This document shows, in pieces, positions 1 to 6,555 of a stretch of DNA of 7,971 nt (position 1 is its first letter; each line of letters starts with the position of its first letter). The notes under the pieces were generated by a model. The model was not told the origin of the DNA. It searched no databases and saw only the letters and a program-made list of their open reading frames with translations. Made by a program: the position numbers and the translations under genes. The DNA is from Gammaproteobacteria bacterium (GTDB lineage: Bacteria; Pseudomonadota; Gammaproteobacteria; Ga0077536), in the NCBI GenBank assembly GCA_003540955.1, contig DPMX01000235.1:1097-9067 (forward strand), in the 5' to 3' direction.

Positions 1-1023
1 TATAAAGCTAAAAGAATGATCAAAACCAACCTTCTCGATCAACGCCATTGTTGCGGCAAAATCTTCGTTGGTTTCCCCTGGGAATCCTACGATAAAATCA
101 GACGATATCGACACGTCTGGCCGAGCCTTACGCAAATTTCGAATTTTGGCCAGGTATTCTAAAGTTGTGTGACCTCTTTTCATCATAGCAAGTATCCGAT
201 CTGAGCCACTTTGCACTGGCAAATGTACGTGACTTACGAGTTCTCGCACATCTGAGTAAACATCAATTAGACGTTGGCTAAATTCTACCGGATGGGAAGT
301 CGTATAACGAATTCTATCTAAATTTTTTATCGCGGCAACGTAACGGATCAACGTCGCTAGGTCAGCAATTTTTCCGTCGTGCATTTGCCCCCGATAAGCA
401 TTTACATTTTGGCCTAGTAGGGTGACCTCGCGAACCCCTTGTTCGCTTAAGGCAAAAATTTCCGCTAAAACGTCATCGAGTGGGCGGGAAAATTCCTCCC
501 CTCGAGTATAGGGAACAACACAGAAGCTACAGTATTTGCTGCAACCCTCCATTATTGATACGGAAGCGCTCGGCCCGTCCGCTTTTGCTAGCGGTAGACG
601 ATCGAATTTTTCAATCTCCGGGAACGATACATCGATAACAGGAGTTTTGTTCTCAATTACCTGGTCGACCAAGTACGGCAGTCGGTGCAAGGTTTGTGGC
701 CCAAATATAATGTCGACATACGGAGCCCTATCCCATATAAATTCACCCTCTTGGCTCGCGACACACCCCCCTACGCCAATCAAAACGTTTGGGTTTTTTT
801 CTTTAAGTACTTGTAAACGCCCAAGTTCAGAGAATAATTTTTCTTGCGCCTTCTCGCGAATCGAGCATGTATTTATCAAAAGTAAGTTCGCATCTTGAGG
901 ATCTTTAACCCGTTGAAAGTCGCCCATTTTGGTCATTAGCTGAACCATTTGCTGGGAGTCATAATCATTCATTTGACACCCGAAGGTCTTAATATATAGG
1001 CGGTTTCTAGAGATATCGGGCAT
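1..1023 (-). CDS. miaB: MiaB, tRNA-2-methylthio-N6-dimethylallyladenosine synthase (partial, C-terminus off the window)
   Basis: A radical-SAM methylthiotransferase that converts i6A37 to ms2i6A37 in tRNAs reading UNN codons; cytosolic. I translated 341 codons from ATG at 1023; an in-frame TAG lies two codons upstream, so this is the only nearby start. The N-terminal UPF0004 domain carries the three auxiliary-cluster cysteines C16 (FGCQMN), C53 (NTCSIREKAQEK) and C87 (GVGGCVASQEGE). The radical-SAM domain has C161, C165 and C168 in MEGCSKYCSFC, followed by VVPYTRGEE, LLGQNVNAYRG, HLPVQSGSDRIL and SSDFIVGFPGET. It matches E. coli MiaB nearly block for block, which separates it from MtaB and RimO. 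The end of the radical-SAM domain and the TRAM domain, roughly 100-130 residues, lie beyond position 1. It is last in the minus-strand block, 106 bp after the membrane-protein gene, and probably has its own promoter. No clear Shine-Dalgarno is seen. Confidence 0.97.
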   Translation of the reverse strand, partial: MPDISRNRLYIKTFGCQMNDYDSQQMVQLMTKMGDFQRVKDPQDANLLLINTCSIREKAQEKLFSELGRLQVLKEKNPNVLIGVGGCVASQEGEFIWDRAPYVDIIFGPQTLHRLPYLVDQVIENKTPVIDVSFPEIEKFDRLPLAKADGPSASVSIMEGCSKYCSFCVVPYTRGEEFSRPLDDVLAEIFALSEQGVREVTLLGQNVNAYRGQMHDGKIADLATLIRYVAAIKNLDRIRYTTSHPVEFSQRLIDVYSDVRELVSHVHLPVQSGSDRILAMMKRGHTTLEYLAKIRNLRKARPDVSISSDFIVGFPGETNEDFAATMALIEKVGFDHSFSFI

Positions 1024-1129
1024 CGGCTACATGTTCTATTCGTTGTAAGCGCGCGCTATTTTACCACCGAGAAGCCGCAGAGACCCACTCAAAAGGCGTG
1101 ACTTTAAACTATGCAAATTCAATTTAGAT
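1024..1129 (-). promoter_or_regulatory. Probable miaB promoter (extended -10)
   Basis: This is the 106-bp gap between the membrane-protein gene and miaB. On the minus strand TGGTAAAAT (plus 1058-1066) is an extended -10 element: TGn followed by TAAAAT, five of six matches to TATAAT. A -35 box at normal spacing is poor, which fits extended -10 promoters. Directly downstream is the perfect 10-bp palindrome AGCGCGCGCT (1048-1057), at the expected transcription start. The predicted leader is about 27 nt. No rho-independent terminator was found in the gap, so read-through from panC is also possible. This is inference from motifs only. Confidence 0.4.
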
Positions 1130-1825
1130 TTAGACGCGTATGCGCGCAGACCAGACGTAGATCAGGAGAAACAGTGCGATATAGAGTTCTTGCGACTCTT
1201 TCAGGTTAACCGCCAAGAAGTCCCAGTCTAGATTCCACCACGTTTTAACTCTCTCGATTAACCGAACACCAAAAACAAACGCCGCAGCCGGAATACAGAC
1301 CCGAGTTGGTGTGATAAAAAAAAGAAACTGCCTTATCGGTGTCTCATGGACAAGATCGCTTGAATGCCGAAGTGGCAAAATCAAGCCGCCTATAACAATA
1401 GCTAAAGTAAGGATTGATTTAACCACCCGACCGAAGTGAATATTAAAGTTATGGAAATTCGTTTCGCCTTGACGGTTGTTCTCAGCAAAATAGTCGGGTG
1501 AATCCCAACCTATCCAATGTTGTCCCCAACTCAATTCTTCACCCGCAAAGCCCAGACAAACGAGCGCGACGAAAAAAAACCACGCGGAATATATCGATTC
1601 CACGTATTTGAACAATTTAAGGCCAACCCGGAGAGAGATAGTTGTAGCGAAAATTAACGAAATCGCGGTCGCATTCTCAATCAAGCCCGCTTCAGATTCG
1701 ATCCACCTAGAAAAAAACTTACCTTCGTTATCTACCTGCCATACACCCAACTGGATCAATAATGGTATCGGTACACACCACAACCAGACCGCTTTGGGTA
1801 CATCATGCACCTTTGCCTTAGTCAT
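1130..1825 (-). CDS. Uncharacterised multi-pass membrane protein with GEELSWGQ / QGETNFHN motifs
   Basis: I do not recognise a named gene. The predicted inner-membrane protein is 231 aa from ATG at 1825, or 233 aa from ATG at 1831. I prefer 1825 because the only AGG (1835-1837) is 9 nt from it and just 3 nt from the upstream ATG. In the 233-aa numbering, hydrophobic segments lie at about 16-33, 54-74, 80-97, 139-155, 175-191 and 212-229. Three polar blocks sit at membrane edges: EAGLIENAT (47-55), GEELSWGQHWIGW (97-109) and NNRQGETNFHN (118-128). A late ESQELY (about 211-216) adds two more acids. From memory, similar GEEISWGQ blocks recur in uncharacterised bacterial membrane proteins; I cannot verify this here. 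The pattern of E, H, N and Q beside helices could mark a metal or substrate site, which is inference. Its start overlaps the panC stop by 8 nt, so translational coupling is likely. It replaces panD, the usual gene after panC. Confidence 0.85.
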   Translation of the reverse strand: MTKAKVHDVPKAVWLWCVPIPLLIQLGVWQVDNEGKFFSRWIESEAGLIENATAISLIFATTISLRVGLKLFKYVESIYSAWFFFVALVCLGFAGEELSWGQHWIGWDSPDYFAENNRQGETNFHNFNIHFGRVVKSILTLAIVIGGLILPLRHSSDLVHETPIRQFLFFITPTRVCIPAAAFVFGVRLIERVKTWWNLDWDFLAVNLKESQELYIALFLLIYVWSARIRV

Positions 1826-2672
1826 CTGCATTTACCTGAATGTTATCGATCAATCGGGCGGTACCTAACCAAGCGGCTGTCAATATCGACAACTTCCTAT
1901 CCTGATTGGTTGCCTTCGCGAGATCGAATGAGCGCCGAATACTGAAATATTCCGGCTTAAAACCCGACACTTGCAAATGCGCAAAACAACTTGATTCTAT
2001 TTTTCGGAAATCAGCCCCAGGTGCACAAACGTCAATACTAGCTTTTTGCAAAGTCCGATAGATAATTGGGGCAACTTCGCGCTCCTCTGTGCTCAAATAA
2101 CTATTCCTCGAACTCATTGCCAAACCGTCGGCTTCCCGAACGATCGACTTTCCAATAATCTCTACTGGAATGCGCAAATCATCCACCATTCGTCGAATAA
2201 CCATTAGTTGCTGGAGATCTTTCTCTCCAAACAAAGCGTAATCAGGCTGCACGCTAAAAAATAGTTTCGTGACTACCGTAGCAACGCCAGTAAAGTGCCC
2301 GGGACGATATTTACCACAAAGAATACTAGATAAGCTTGGTACAGTGACCCTCGTATCTTCCTCCATTCCCGCCGGATAAAGCTCGTCTAAATTGGGCACA
2401 AACAACACATCGAGTCCGATCCGCGTGAGCTTGTCTTGATCTGCCTGCAGGGTACTAGGGTACGCGGTGTAATCCTCGCCTACCCCAAATTGGATCGGGT
2501 TGACAAAAATACTAGCTACGGTTCTATCGGCCAGATCTCGCGCATGTGTTAATAGCGAGATGTGGCCGTCATGAAGATTTCCCATCGTCGGGACAAACGC
2601 AACCCTTTCTCCTTTACGTCGCCATTGTGCAACGATTTCTCGAAGCGTCGCAGTGTCAAAAACCGTATTCAT
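1818..2672 (-). CDS. panC: PanC, pantothenate synthetase
   Basis: Pantoate-beta-alanine ligase, the last step of vitamin B5 synthesis: D-pantoate, beta-alanine and ATP give pantothenate via pantoyl-adenylate, in the cytosol. Its 284 aa are normal for the family. Visible motifs are VPTMGNLHDGH at 27-37, holding the HIGH-like nucleotide-binding histidines H34 and H37; IFVNPIQFG at 55-63; CGKYRPGHFTGVATVV at 119-134; LFGEKDLQQL at 147-156; and SIVREADGLAMSSRN at 176-190, the KMSKS-like element. All catalytic blocks look intact. The start is ATG at 2672; the Shine-Dalgarno is weak, at best a GGA about 7 nt upstream. panB is not immediately upstream as it is in many gammaproteobacteria, and panD does not follow. 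The stop overlaps the start of the membrane-protein gene. Confidence 0.98.
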   Translation of the reverse strand: MNTVFDTATLREIVAQWRRKGERVAFVPTMGNLHDGHISLLTHARDLADRTVASIFVNPIQFGVGEDYTAYPSTLQADQDKLTRIGLDVLFVPNLDELYPAGMEEDTRVTVPSLSSILCGKYRPGHFTGVATVVTKLFFSVQPDYALFGEKDLQQLMVIRRMVDDLRIPVEIIGKSIVREADGLAMSSRNSYLSTEEREVAPIIYRTLQKASIDVCAPGADFRKIESSCFAHLQVSGFKPEYFSIRRSFDLAKATNQDRKLSILTAAWLGTARLIDNIQVNADD

Positions 2673-2798
2673 GGTCGTCCGGATATTTTTACCCTAAAGG
2701 CTTATAGCTGGCTTTCATTCTTGAGAATATAAATTACATATATTTTATAGCGAAAATGTAGCTGCCGATCTAAAAAGCACTGGCTCTCAACCGATGAA
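2673..2798 (-). promoter_or_regulatory. A+T-rich folK-panC gap, possible panC promoter
   Basis: This 126-bp gap lies where panB normally sits, and none of its reading frames resembles a PanB fragment. On the minus strand it holds a -10-like TATAAA (plus 2744-2749, five of six matches) with only a poor -35, TTAGAT (2768-2773), 18 bp upstream. A second TATAAG lies nearer panC. The 22-bp stretch at 2728-2749 has 6-bp inverted ends, TATAAA and TTTATA, around a 10-bp A+T-rich centre. That could be an operator or simply base composition. It probably gives panC an internal promoter. Confidence 0.3.
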
Positions 2799-3299
2799 CT
2801 AATCTTCTCGAAGCCGAGTTAAAGTTTGACTCTGCATTCGGGCCGCTAGATCGCTTACGCATTCCCCGTTGGGAAGTGTGAGATCAGGGGCAATTTCCGA
2901 TAAAGGAACCACAACAAATGGGCGTTCTGTCAAACCCTCATGCGGAATCCGAAGCGTCTCGGTATCTATAGATTCCGTCCCAAACAATAAAATATCGAGA
3001 TCGAGTGTCCGCGGCCCCCACCGTTTAATAGATCGAATCCTGCCGTGATCGCGCTCAATCCCTTGCAGACAGGTAAGTAATTGAAAGCTATCGTGCGACG
3101 TACTGATCATTGCCACTGCGTTCACATAATTCGGTTGATCGGACGGGCCCATCGGCGGACTTAAGTAAAGCGATGAAGTTTGTTCAAGCGAAATATCAGC
3201 TGCCTGCGCGATTGCTTTAATTGCAGAACGAACTTGGAAAACCGGATCACCCTGATTACTTCCAATGCCTATAAACGCACGATGGTTATCCGATGGCAC
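2799..3299 (-). CDS. folK: FolK, 6-hydroxymethyl-7,8-dihydropterin pyrophosphokinase (HPPK)
   Basis: Transfers pyrophosphate from ATP to 6-hydroxymethyl-7,8-dihydropterin, the step before dihydropteroate synthase in folate synthesis; cytosolic. Its 166 aa match the family length. Visible motifs are GIGSNQGDP at 11-19, the SSLYLSPPMGPSDQPNYVNAV region (about 42-62) that binds the pterin, and the HPPK signature RWGPRTLDLDILLFG at 93-107. D100 and D102 correspond to the two Mg-binding aspartates of E. coli HPPK (D95 and D97). R93 and R97 lie in the catalytic loop 3 region. The start codon is GTG at 3299, chosen because a near-ideal AGGAG lies 5 nt upstream. The gene follows pcnB after 8 bp, the usual gammaproteobacterial arrangement, and is surely co-transcribed with it. 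The expected next gene, panB, is absent. Confidence 0.97.
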   Translation of the reverse strand: MPSDNHRAFIGIGSNQGDPVFQVRSAIKAIAQAADISLEQTSSLYLSPPMGPSDQPNYVNAVAMISTSHDSFQLLTCLQGIERDHGRIRSIKRWGPRTLDLDILLFGTESIDTETLRIPHEGLTERPFVVVPLSEIAPDLTLPNGECVSDLAARMQSQTLTRLRED

Positions 3300-3304
3300 T
3301 TCTA

Positions 3305-3309
3305 CTCCT
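3305..3309 (-). promoter_or_regulatory. folK Shine-Dalgarno overlapping the pcnB stop codon
   Basis: AGGAG on the minus strand, 5 nt upstream of the folK GTG. Its first two bases are the last two of the pcnB stop codon TAG (3308-3310). This fixes the GTG start and makes termination-reinitiation coupling from pcnB to folK plausible. Confidence 0.8.
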
Positions 3310-4585
3310 ATGTCCTTTTCCGTTTAGTTCGTAAACGTCGACCGTTACGAGGTAACGCCCGCGATTCAGTGATCATGCTTTCGCGATCTACTCCGTCCAG
3401 TTCCTGCAATTTCGTCCACCAATCCCCAAGCTCCTTTAGAGGTTCTCCGGCCTCTACGCGCAACAAAAGGAAATCGTATGCGGCGCGAAACCGCAAATGC
3501 CCGAGAAGTTTTTCGACGTGTTTTCTCGTACGTTTTGATAGCCGTGCCTGGAAATGCCATATCTCTCTCACTGTTGTAGTGAAACGCCGGGGTATCGCGA
3601 CTATCTTTATCTGCTCGGAAAATACTTCATCGGCCGCCAAGCGGAAAGCTTCGGATTCAGGTATCTCGGTGACCAGAAAACGGGCTCTCCGCTTAACCAT
3701 TGCACCCCACAGGATTGCTGCAAAAATAAACGCAGGATTTACCGATTGCGACTGTTTTAACCTATGATCGGTATTACGTAGGGCCGCCACGACGAGTTTG
3801 TAGGCACGTCTATCTGAACCGAAACTTTGATCTGCAAGCGGATATAAATGCCCAAACAGCCCATACTTACAAAGAGCCTCGAACGCCTCTAGTCCATGTC
3901 CAGAATGAAAAAGCTTTAGCGATTCGTCAAATAAACGTGCGGGTGCAATTTCACTCAGCAACATGCCATAGCGATTGAATGCTTCCTCCGTAGCATCATC
4001 AATTTTTAATTTGAGTTTTGTCGCAAAACGGATGGCACGTAGCATCCGAACTGGATCTTCGCGGTAGCGCACTGCCGGGTCTCCGATGAGCCGCAGTTCG
4101 CGTCGCCGAACATCTTCGACACCACCGACGTAATCGAGTATAGAGTGATCCCTAATATTGTAGTAAAGCGCGTTAACTGTAAAATCACGGCGCCATACAT
4201 CTTCATCAATGTCACCGTAAACATTATCACGAATGATCCGGCCAGTGTCTGCTATTGACGCACCATCCTTTTCACCCTCGTGCCGCGCCCGAAACGTTGC
4301 GACTTCAATAACTTCTCGACCGAAGCGAACGTGTGCTAATCTGAAACGGCGGCCGATTAGACGGCTATTGCGAAATAACTCTAGAATTTGGTCCGGACGT
4401 GCGTTTGTAGCGATATCGAAATCCTTCGGGTCGCGCTCAAGCAAGATGTCGCGAACTGCGCCGCCAACTAAAAATGCTTTGTAACCAGCACGGTCAAGCC
4501 TATTGAGAACTTTGAGAGCATTCTCAGAGATCCGCTTACGGGACACCGAATGTTGGCTACGTTTATAAATTGTTGGGGTCGACAT
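3308..4585 (-). CDS. pcnB: PcnB, poly(A) polymerase I
   Basis: Adds 3' poly(A) tails to RNAs and so promotes their decay by the degradosome and exonucleases. From ATG at 4585 it is 425 aa, somewhat shorter than the 465-aa E. coli protein. The class II nucleotidyltransferase head has FLVGGAVRDILL (38-49) and catalytic D55 and D57 in DFDIATN, with E94 in EVIEVATFR as the likely third acid. RRDFTVNALYYN (132-143), DYVGGVEDVRRRELRLIGDP and YREDPVRMLRAIRFA follow. The C-terminus is strongly basic (RRLRTKRKRT), as expected for PAP I and unlike bacterial CCA-adding enzymes. The family resemblance to Cca is high, but the neighbouring folK supports PcnB. TTG at 4588 immediately precedes the ATG. In-frame TAA and TGA codons lie just upstream, so no longer start exists. 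No Shine-Dalgarno is visible, suggesting weak translation. Confidence 0.95.
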   Translation of the reverse strand: MSTPTIYKRSQHSVSRKRISENALKVLNRLDRAGYKAFLVGGAVRDILLERDPKDFDIATNARPDQILELFRNSRLIGRRFRLAHVRFGREVIEVATFRARHEGEKDGASIADTGRIIRDNVYGDIDEDVWRRDFTVNALYYNIRDHSILDYVGGVEDVRRRELRLIGDPAVRYREDPVRMLRAIRFATKLKLKIDDATEEAFNRYGMLLSEIAPARLFDESLKLFHSGHGLEAFEALCKYGLFGHLYPLADQSFGSDRRAYKLVVAALRNTDHRLKQSQSVNPAFIFAAILWGAMVKRRARFLVTEIPESEAFRLAADEVFSEQIKIVAIPRRFTTTVREIWHFQARLSKRTRKHVEKLLGHLRFRAAYDFLLLRVEAGEPLKELGDWWTKLQELDGVDRESMITESRALPRNGRRLRTKRKRT

Positions 4586-4642
4586 CAAAAGCTTTTATTT
4601 TCATCGCCCACCGCGCCATCCGGTCTAAATGTGTTCGCGCAG

Positions 4643-4648
4643 AGTATA
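4643..4648 (-). promoter_or_regulatory. Candidate pcnB -10 box
   Basis: TATACT on the minus strand matches five of six bases of the sigma-70 -10 consensus and would give a leader of about 50 nt. No good -35 lies 16-18 bp upstream: the closest hexamer is CCAATT, while a better TTGAGT is only 13 bp away. It is a weak candidate in the 138-bp divergent gap between pcnB and tRNA-Glu. Confidence 0.25.
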
Positions 4649-4678
4649 AATTGCTAAAGAAACTCAATTGGTGTCCGG

Positions 4679-4715
4679 TTGTTGGAGTTGTATTGGCGAT
4701 TATAATAGCACCTCC
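4679..4715 (+). promoter_or_regulatory. tRNA-Glu promoter with stringent-type discriminator
   Basis: A perfect TATAAT -10 (4701-4706) lies 16 bp downstream of TTGTTG (4679-4684), a moderate -35. Immediately after the -10 is GCACCTCC (4708-4715), which matches seven of eight positions of the GCGCCNCC discriminator described for stringently controlled stable-RNA promoters. Transcription should begin near 4713, about 11 nt before the mature tRNA 5' end. Position and orientation fit the tRNA exactly. Stringent control is inference from the motif. Confidence 0.7.
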
Positions 4716-4723
4716 TGCGACAC

Positions 4724-4799
4724 GCTCCCTTCGTCTAGTGGCCTAGGACGTCGGCCTCTCACGCCGAAAACAGGGGTTCAAGTCCCCTAGGGAGCGCCA
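4724..4799 (+). tRNA. tRNA-Glu (anticodon CUC), CCA encoded
   Basis: A 76-nt cloverleaf. The acceptor stem GCTCCCT (4724-4730) pairs with AGGGAGC (4789-4795), followed by discriminator G and genomically encoded CCA (4797-4799). The anticodon stem TCGGC/GCCGA closes the 7-nt loop CTCTCAC, with anticodon CTC at loop positions 3-5, reading GAG. The T stem AGGGG/CCCCT closes the loop TTCAAGT. The overall sequence resembles E. coli tRNA-Glu(UUC), including the TTCGTCTAG D-arm start, but the anticodon is CUC. No rho-independent terminator follows, so the transcript may continue into the RDD gene. Confidence 0.97.
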
Positions 4800-4905
4800 A
4801 TCCCGCAGACTAGAAAATGCGTCACACTGGCAGGGGTTGCTGATTTTCAGACATTACTCTGATAAAGGTGTTCTCGCAACGCTCATAAAGCGCGACAATA
4901 CAACG
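4800..4905 (+). other. Short gap between tRNA-Glu and the RDD gene
   Basis: 106 bp with no gene and no terminator hairpin. A poor promoter-like pair, TTGCTG (4837-4842) and GATAAA (4861-4866) spaced 18 bp, could drive the RDD gene. Each box matches only three or four consensus bases. Confidence 0.2.
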
Positions 4906-5337
4906 ATGTCGCAGTCAGATCCTAATACCGAGCCTCCACCATCGTTCTTTCGTCTATTGGGGGCTATTTTGTATGACGCGCTTGCAATCGCTGCGATCTG
5001 GTTTTTTGCGGCACTCATCATCGTGATATTACGCCAAGGTGAAGCCGTTAGCCCTGGTAATATCTTTTTTCTGGGCTATCTGCTAATGGTCTCCTTTGCA
5101 TATTTTGGCTTCTGTTGGACACGAAGCGGTCAAACACTCGGAATGAGATCATGGAAAATTAGATTGGTAGATAGTAAAACAAGGCAATTAGTTGGATGGG
5201 CATGTGCCGCAAAAAGATGCGCAGCTGCAACACTGTCACTTGGAGTATTGGGGCTCGGATTTATCTGGATGATATTCGATCACGATTCACGCACCGTGCA
5301 CGACCGAATCTCCGGGTCACACATACAAAAACAATGA
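4906..5337 (+). CDS. RDD-family membrane protein
   Basis: A small inner-membrane protein of 143 aa from ATG at 4906. The family's general function is unknown; some RDD proteins have been linked to ion transport or antiport. After a short polar Pro-rich N-terminus, SFFRLLGAILYDALAI (13-28) begins TM1 with the family Arg (R16) and Asp (D24). TM2 is about 52-72. It is followed by TRSGQTLGMRSWKIRLVD (about 74-91), the typical T-x-GQTLGM block. TM3 is about 108-125, then IFDHDSRTVHDRISGS near the end, the usual D-x-R-T-x-HD-x-x-SG tail. The frame stays open upstream to a TTG at 4837. I chose 4906 because family members start shortly before the RR/FFR block, although no Shine-Dalgarno is visible. 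It converges on lptG with 22 bp between stops; RDD genes are frequent beside pepA/lptFG in gammaproteobacteria. Confidence 0.9.
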   Translation: MSQSDPNTEPPPSFFRLLGAILYDALAIAAIWFFAALIIVILRQGEAVSPGNIFFLGYLLMVSFAYFGFCWTRSGQTLGMRSWKIRLVDSKTRQLVGWACAAKRCAAATLSLGVLGLGFIWMIFDHDSRTVHDRISGSHIQKQ

Positions 5338-5359
5338 AAATTTTACGTACCCGGACATT

Positions 5360-6424
5360 TTAAGCCGTGCGGCTCAAAAGAATGATACCTATAACGGCCA
5401 TCGCAAGCGCTGGGCCACCTGCGCTAAGCGACGGCGCGATTCCATAGACAACACCGAGATGGCCCGAAGCTTGGTTTAGCAAATGAAAGCCAAGACCAAT
5501 CAACCCCCCAACCAATACTCGTTGTCCAACACTGGTCGCTCTATTTGCGCGAAAGACCATCGGCACAGCAAGAAACACCATGACGGCGCTTGCAAAAGGA
5601 TAGGTTAATTTAACCCATAAGACATGCTCATAACGTTCGGCTGTTTGCCCATTGTTGTTCAAAAATCGAATATATTTGATTAAGGTCCAGACCGATAGCG
5701 AATCCGGTTGTATCGCAATCATCGCCACCAAGTCCGGTCTCAATAGCGAGTCCCAAACAGCACGGTCGATAAGTCGATTATCAACTCCATCGTCGGAGAG
5801 GATTGTTTGCGATATTTCACTTAATATCCATCGATCGTCTATATAATTCGCGTGTTTTGCGTGTGTGCTCATGCGCAGTCTACTTTGAGCATCAAATTCG
5901 TAAATAAAAATATCCTTGATTTGATTCCCTGGAAGAACCTCTCGAATATTGATGTAGCTATCCCCATCACGCACCCAAAATCCATTTTGTGTTTTCAACG
6001 CAATGCGGTCGTTAATAGCCATTGAGCGATATTGGCGGGCATATGACTCTGCCGGGGGCGCTAACAATTCGCCTACGCATACAGCTACCCCGACGAACAT
6101 GACACCTGCCTTCATCACTGACGCAACAACCTTCAGCTTCGAGACACCGGCACAACGTATGACGGTGATTTCTCCGTCGCGCATCATCCCGCCGAGGCCC
6201 AATAATGAGCCAATTAATGCGGCCATTGGAAACAATTCATAGGCTAGTGATGGAGCACTCAATAAGACGTAAACGAAAACTTGCCCGATGCCATAGGAAC
6301 CCCTCCCAACTGCTTCTAATTCGTCGATGAGCGAAAAAAAAGTAAAAATACCCAAAAGCGCAAGTAGCACAGTCACTGTTGAAGCAACTACATTAGTTGC
6401 AATGTATCGATTGATTATCCTCAC
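5360..6424 (-). CDS. lptG: LptG, LPS export ABC transporter permease
   Basis: Permease subunit of LptB2FG, which extracts lipopolysaccharide from the inner membrane and passes it to LptC. Its 354 aa are near the 360 of E. coli LptG. After the N-terminal INRYIATNVV, TM helices lie at about 12-33, 48-80 and 101-122, then a periplasmic beta-jellyroll domain at about 125-265, then C-terminal helices at about 272-291, 300-318 and 330-350. LptG rather than LptF is indicated by DELEAVGRGSYG, ELFPMAALIGSLLGLG, GELLAPPAESYARQYR, GFWVRDGDSYINIREV and SGHLGVVYGIAPSL, each with a close counterpart in E. coli LptG. The start is GTG at 6424. An in-frame TAG three codons upstream excludes anything earlier, and AGGAG (6436-6440) lies 11 nt away. 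It faces pepA directly; lptF, normally between the two, is not present here. Confidence 0.95.
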   Translation of the reverse strand: MRIINRYIATNVVASTVTVLLALLGIFTFFSLIDELEAVGRGSYGIGQVFVYVLLSAPSLAYELFPMAALIGSLLGLGGMMRDGEITVIRCAGVSKLKVVASVMKAGVMFVGVAVCVGELLAPPAESYARQYRSMAINDRIALKTQNGFWVRDGDSYINIREVLPGNQIKDIFIYEFDAQSRLRMSTHAKHANYIDDRWILSEISQTILSDDGVDNRLIDRAVWDSLLRPDLVAMIAIQPDSLSVWTLIKYIRFLNNNGQTAERYEHVLWVKLTYPFASAVMVFLAVPMVFRANRATSVGQRVLVGGLIGLGFHLLNQASGHLGVVYGIAPSLSAGGPALAMAVIGIILLSRTA

Positions 6425-6440
6425 AGGATGCTAAACTCCT
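6417..6440 (-). promoter_or_regulatory. lptG ribosome-binding site with start codon in a small hairpin loop
   Basis: On the minus strand AGGAG (6436-6440) is followed after 11 nt by GTG (6422-6424). The start codon is exactly the 3-nt loop of a 5-bp inverted repeat, ATCCT-GTG-AGGAT (6417-6429). The spacing is longer than usual and the hairpin could modulate initiation. The stem is short and may be chance. Confidence 0.4.
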
Positions 6441-6451
6441 GACCGATGTTT

Positions 6452-6480
6452 TTGCGCGCCCGGATACAAACGAATACACT
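6452..6480 (+). promoter_or_regulatory. Candidate pepA promoter in the divergent lptG-pepA gap
   Basis: TTGCGC (6452-6457) and TACACT (6475-6480) are separated by 17 bp, each matching four of six sigma-70 consensus bases. They lie in the 141-bp gap that must hold promoters for both lptG and pepA. No convincing lptG promoter was found. The best minus-strand pair, TTGGGA with TTTTAT, also matches only four of six bases in each box. Confidence 0.25.
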
Positions 6481-6555
6481 TTCCCGACGAGCACTACCGG
6501 TCTCACGAATAATGTCGGTAATAAAAATAAAAGATATTCTCACTCCCAAGATAAT

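Noticed and set aside
536..898. A 120-codon plus-strand open frame.
   Set aside because: Entirely antisense to miaB, whose conserved domain is intact here, with no family resemblance.
1048..1057. The AGCGCGCGCT palindrome as an operator or terminator upstream of miaB.
   Set aside because: Simple alternating GC, no U-tract and no second copy in the window; it may only be promoter-proximal sequence.
3180..3767. A 195-codon plus-strand open frame over the folK/pcnB junction.
   Set aside because: Antisense to two well-supported genes; Arg- and Ser-rich composition typical of a shadow frame.
4837..4905. A 23-codon N-terminal extension of the RDD protein from TTG.
   Set aside because: No Shine-Dalgarno at usable spacing, hydrophilic residues not typical of the family, and ATG at 4906 gives the usual RDD N-terminus.
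5358..5379. Hairpin AGCCG-TG-CGGCT flanked by TTTT and AAAA at the convergent RDD/lptG junction, as a bidirectional terminator.
   Set aside because: The G+C stem is only 5 bp, an A-C mismatch separates it from the TTTT/AAAA arms, most of it lies inside lptG, and neither strand has a U-tract after it.
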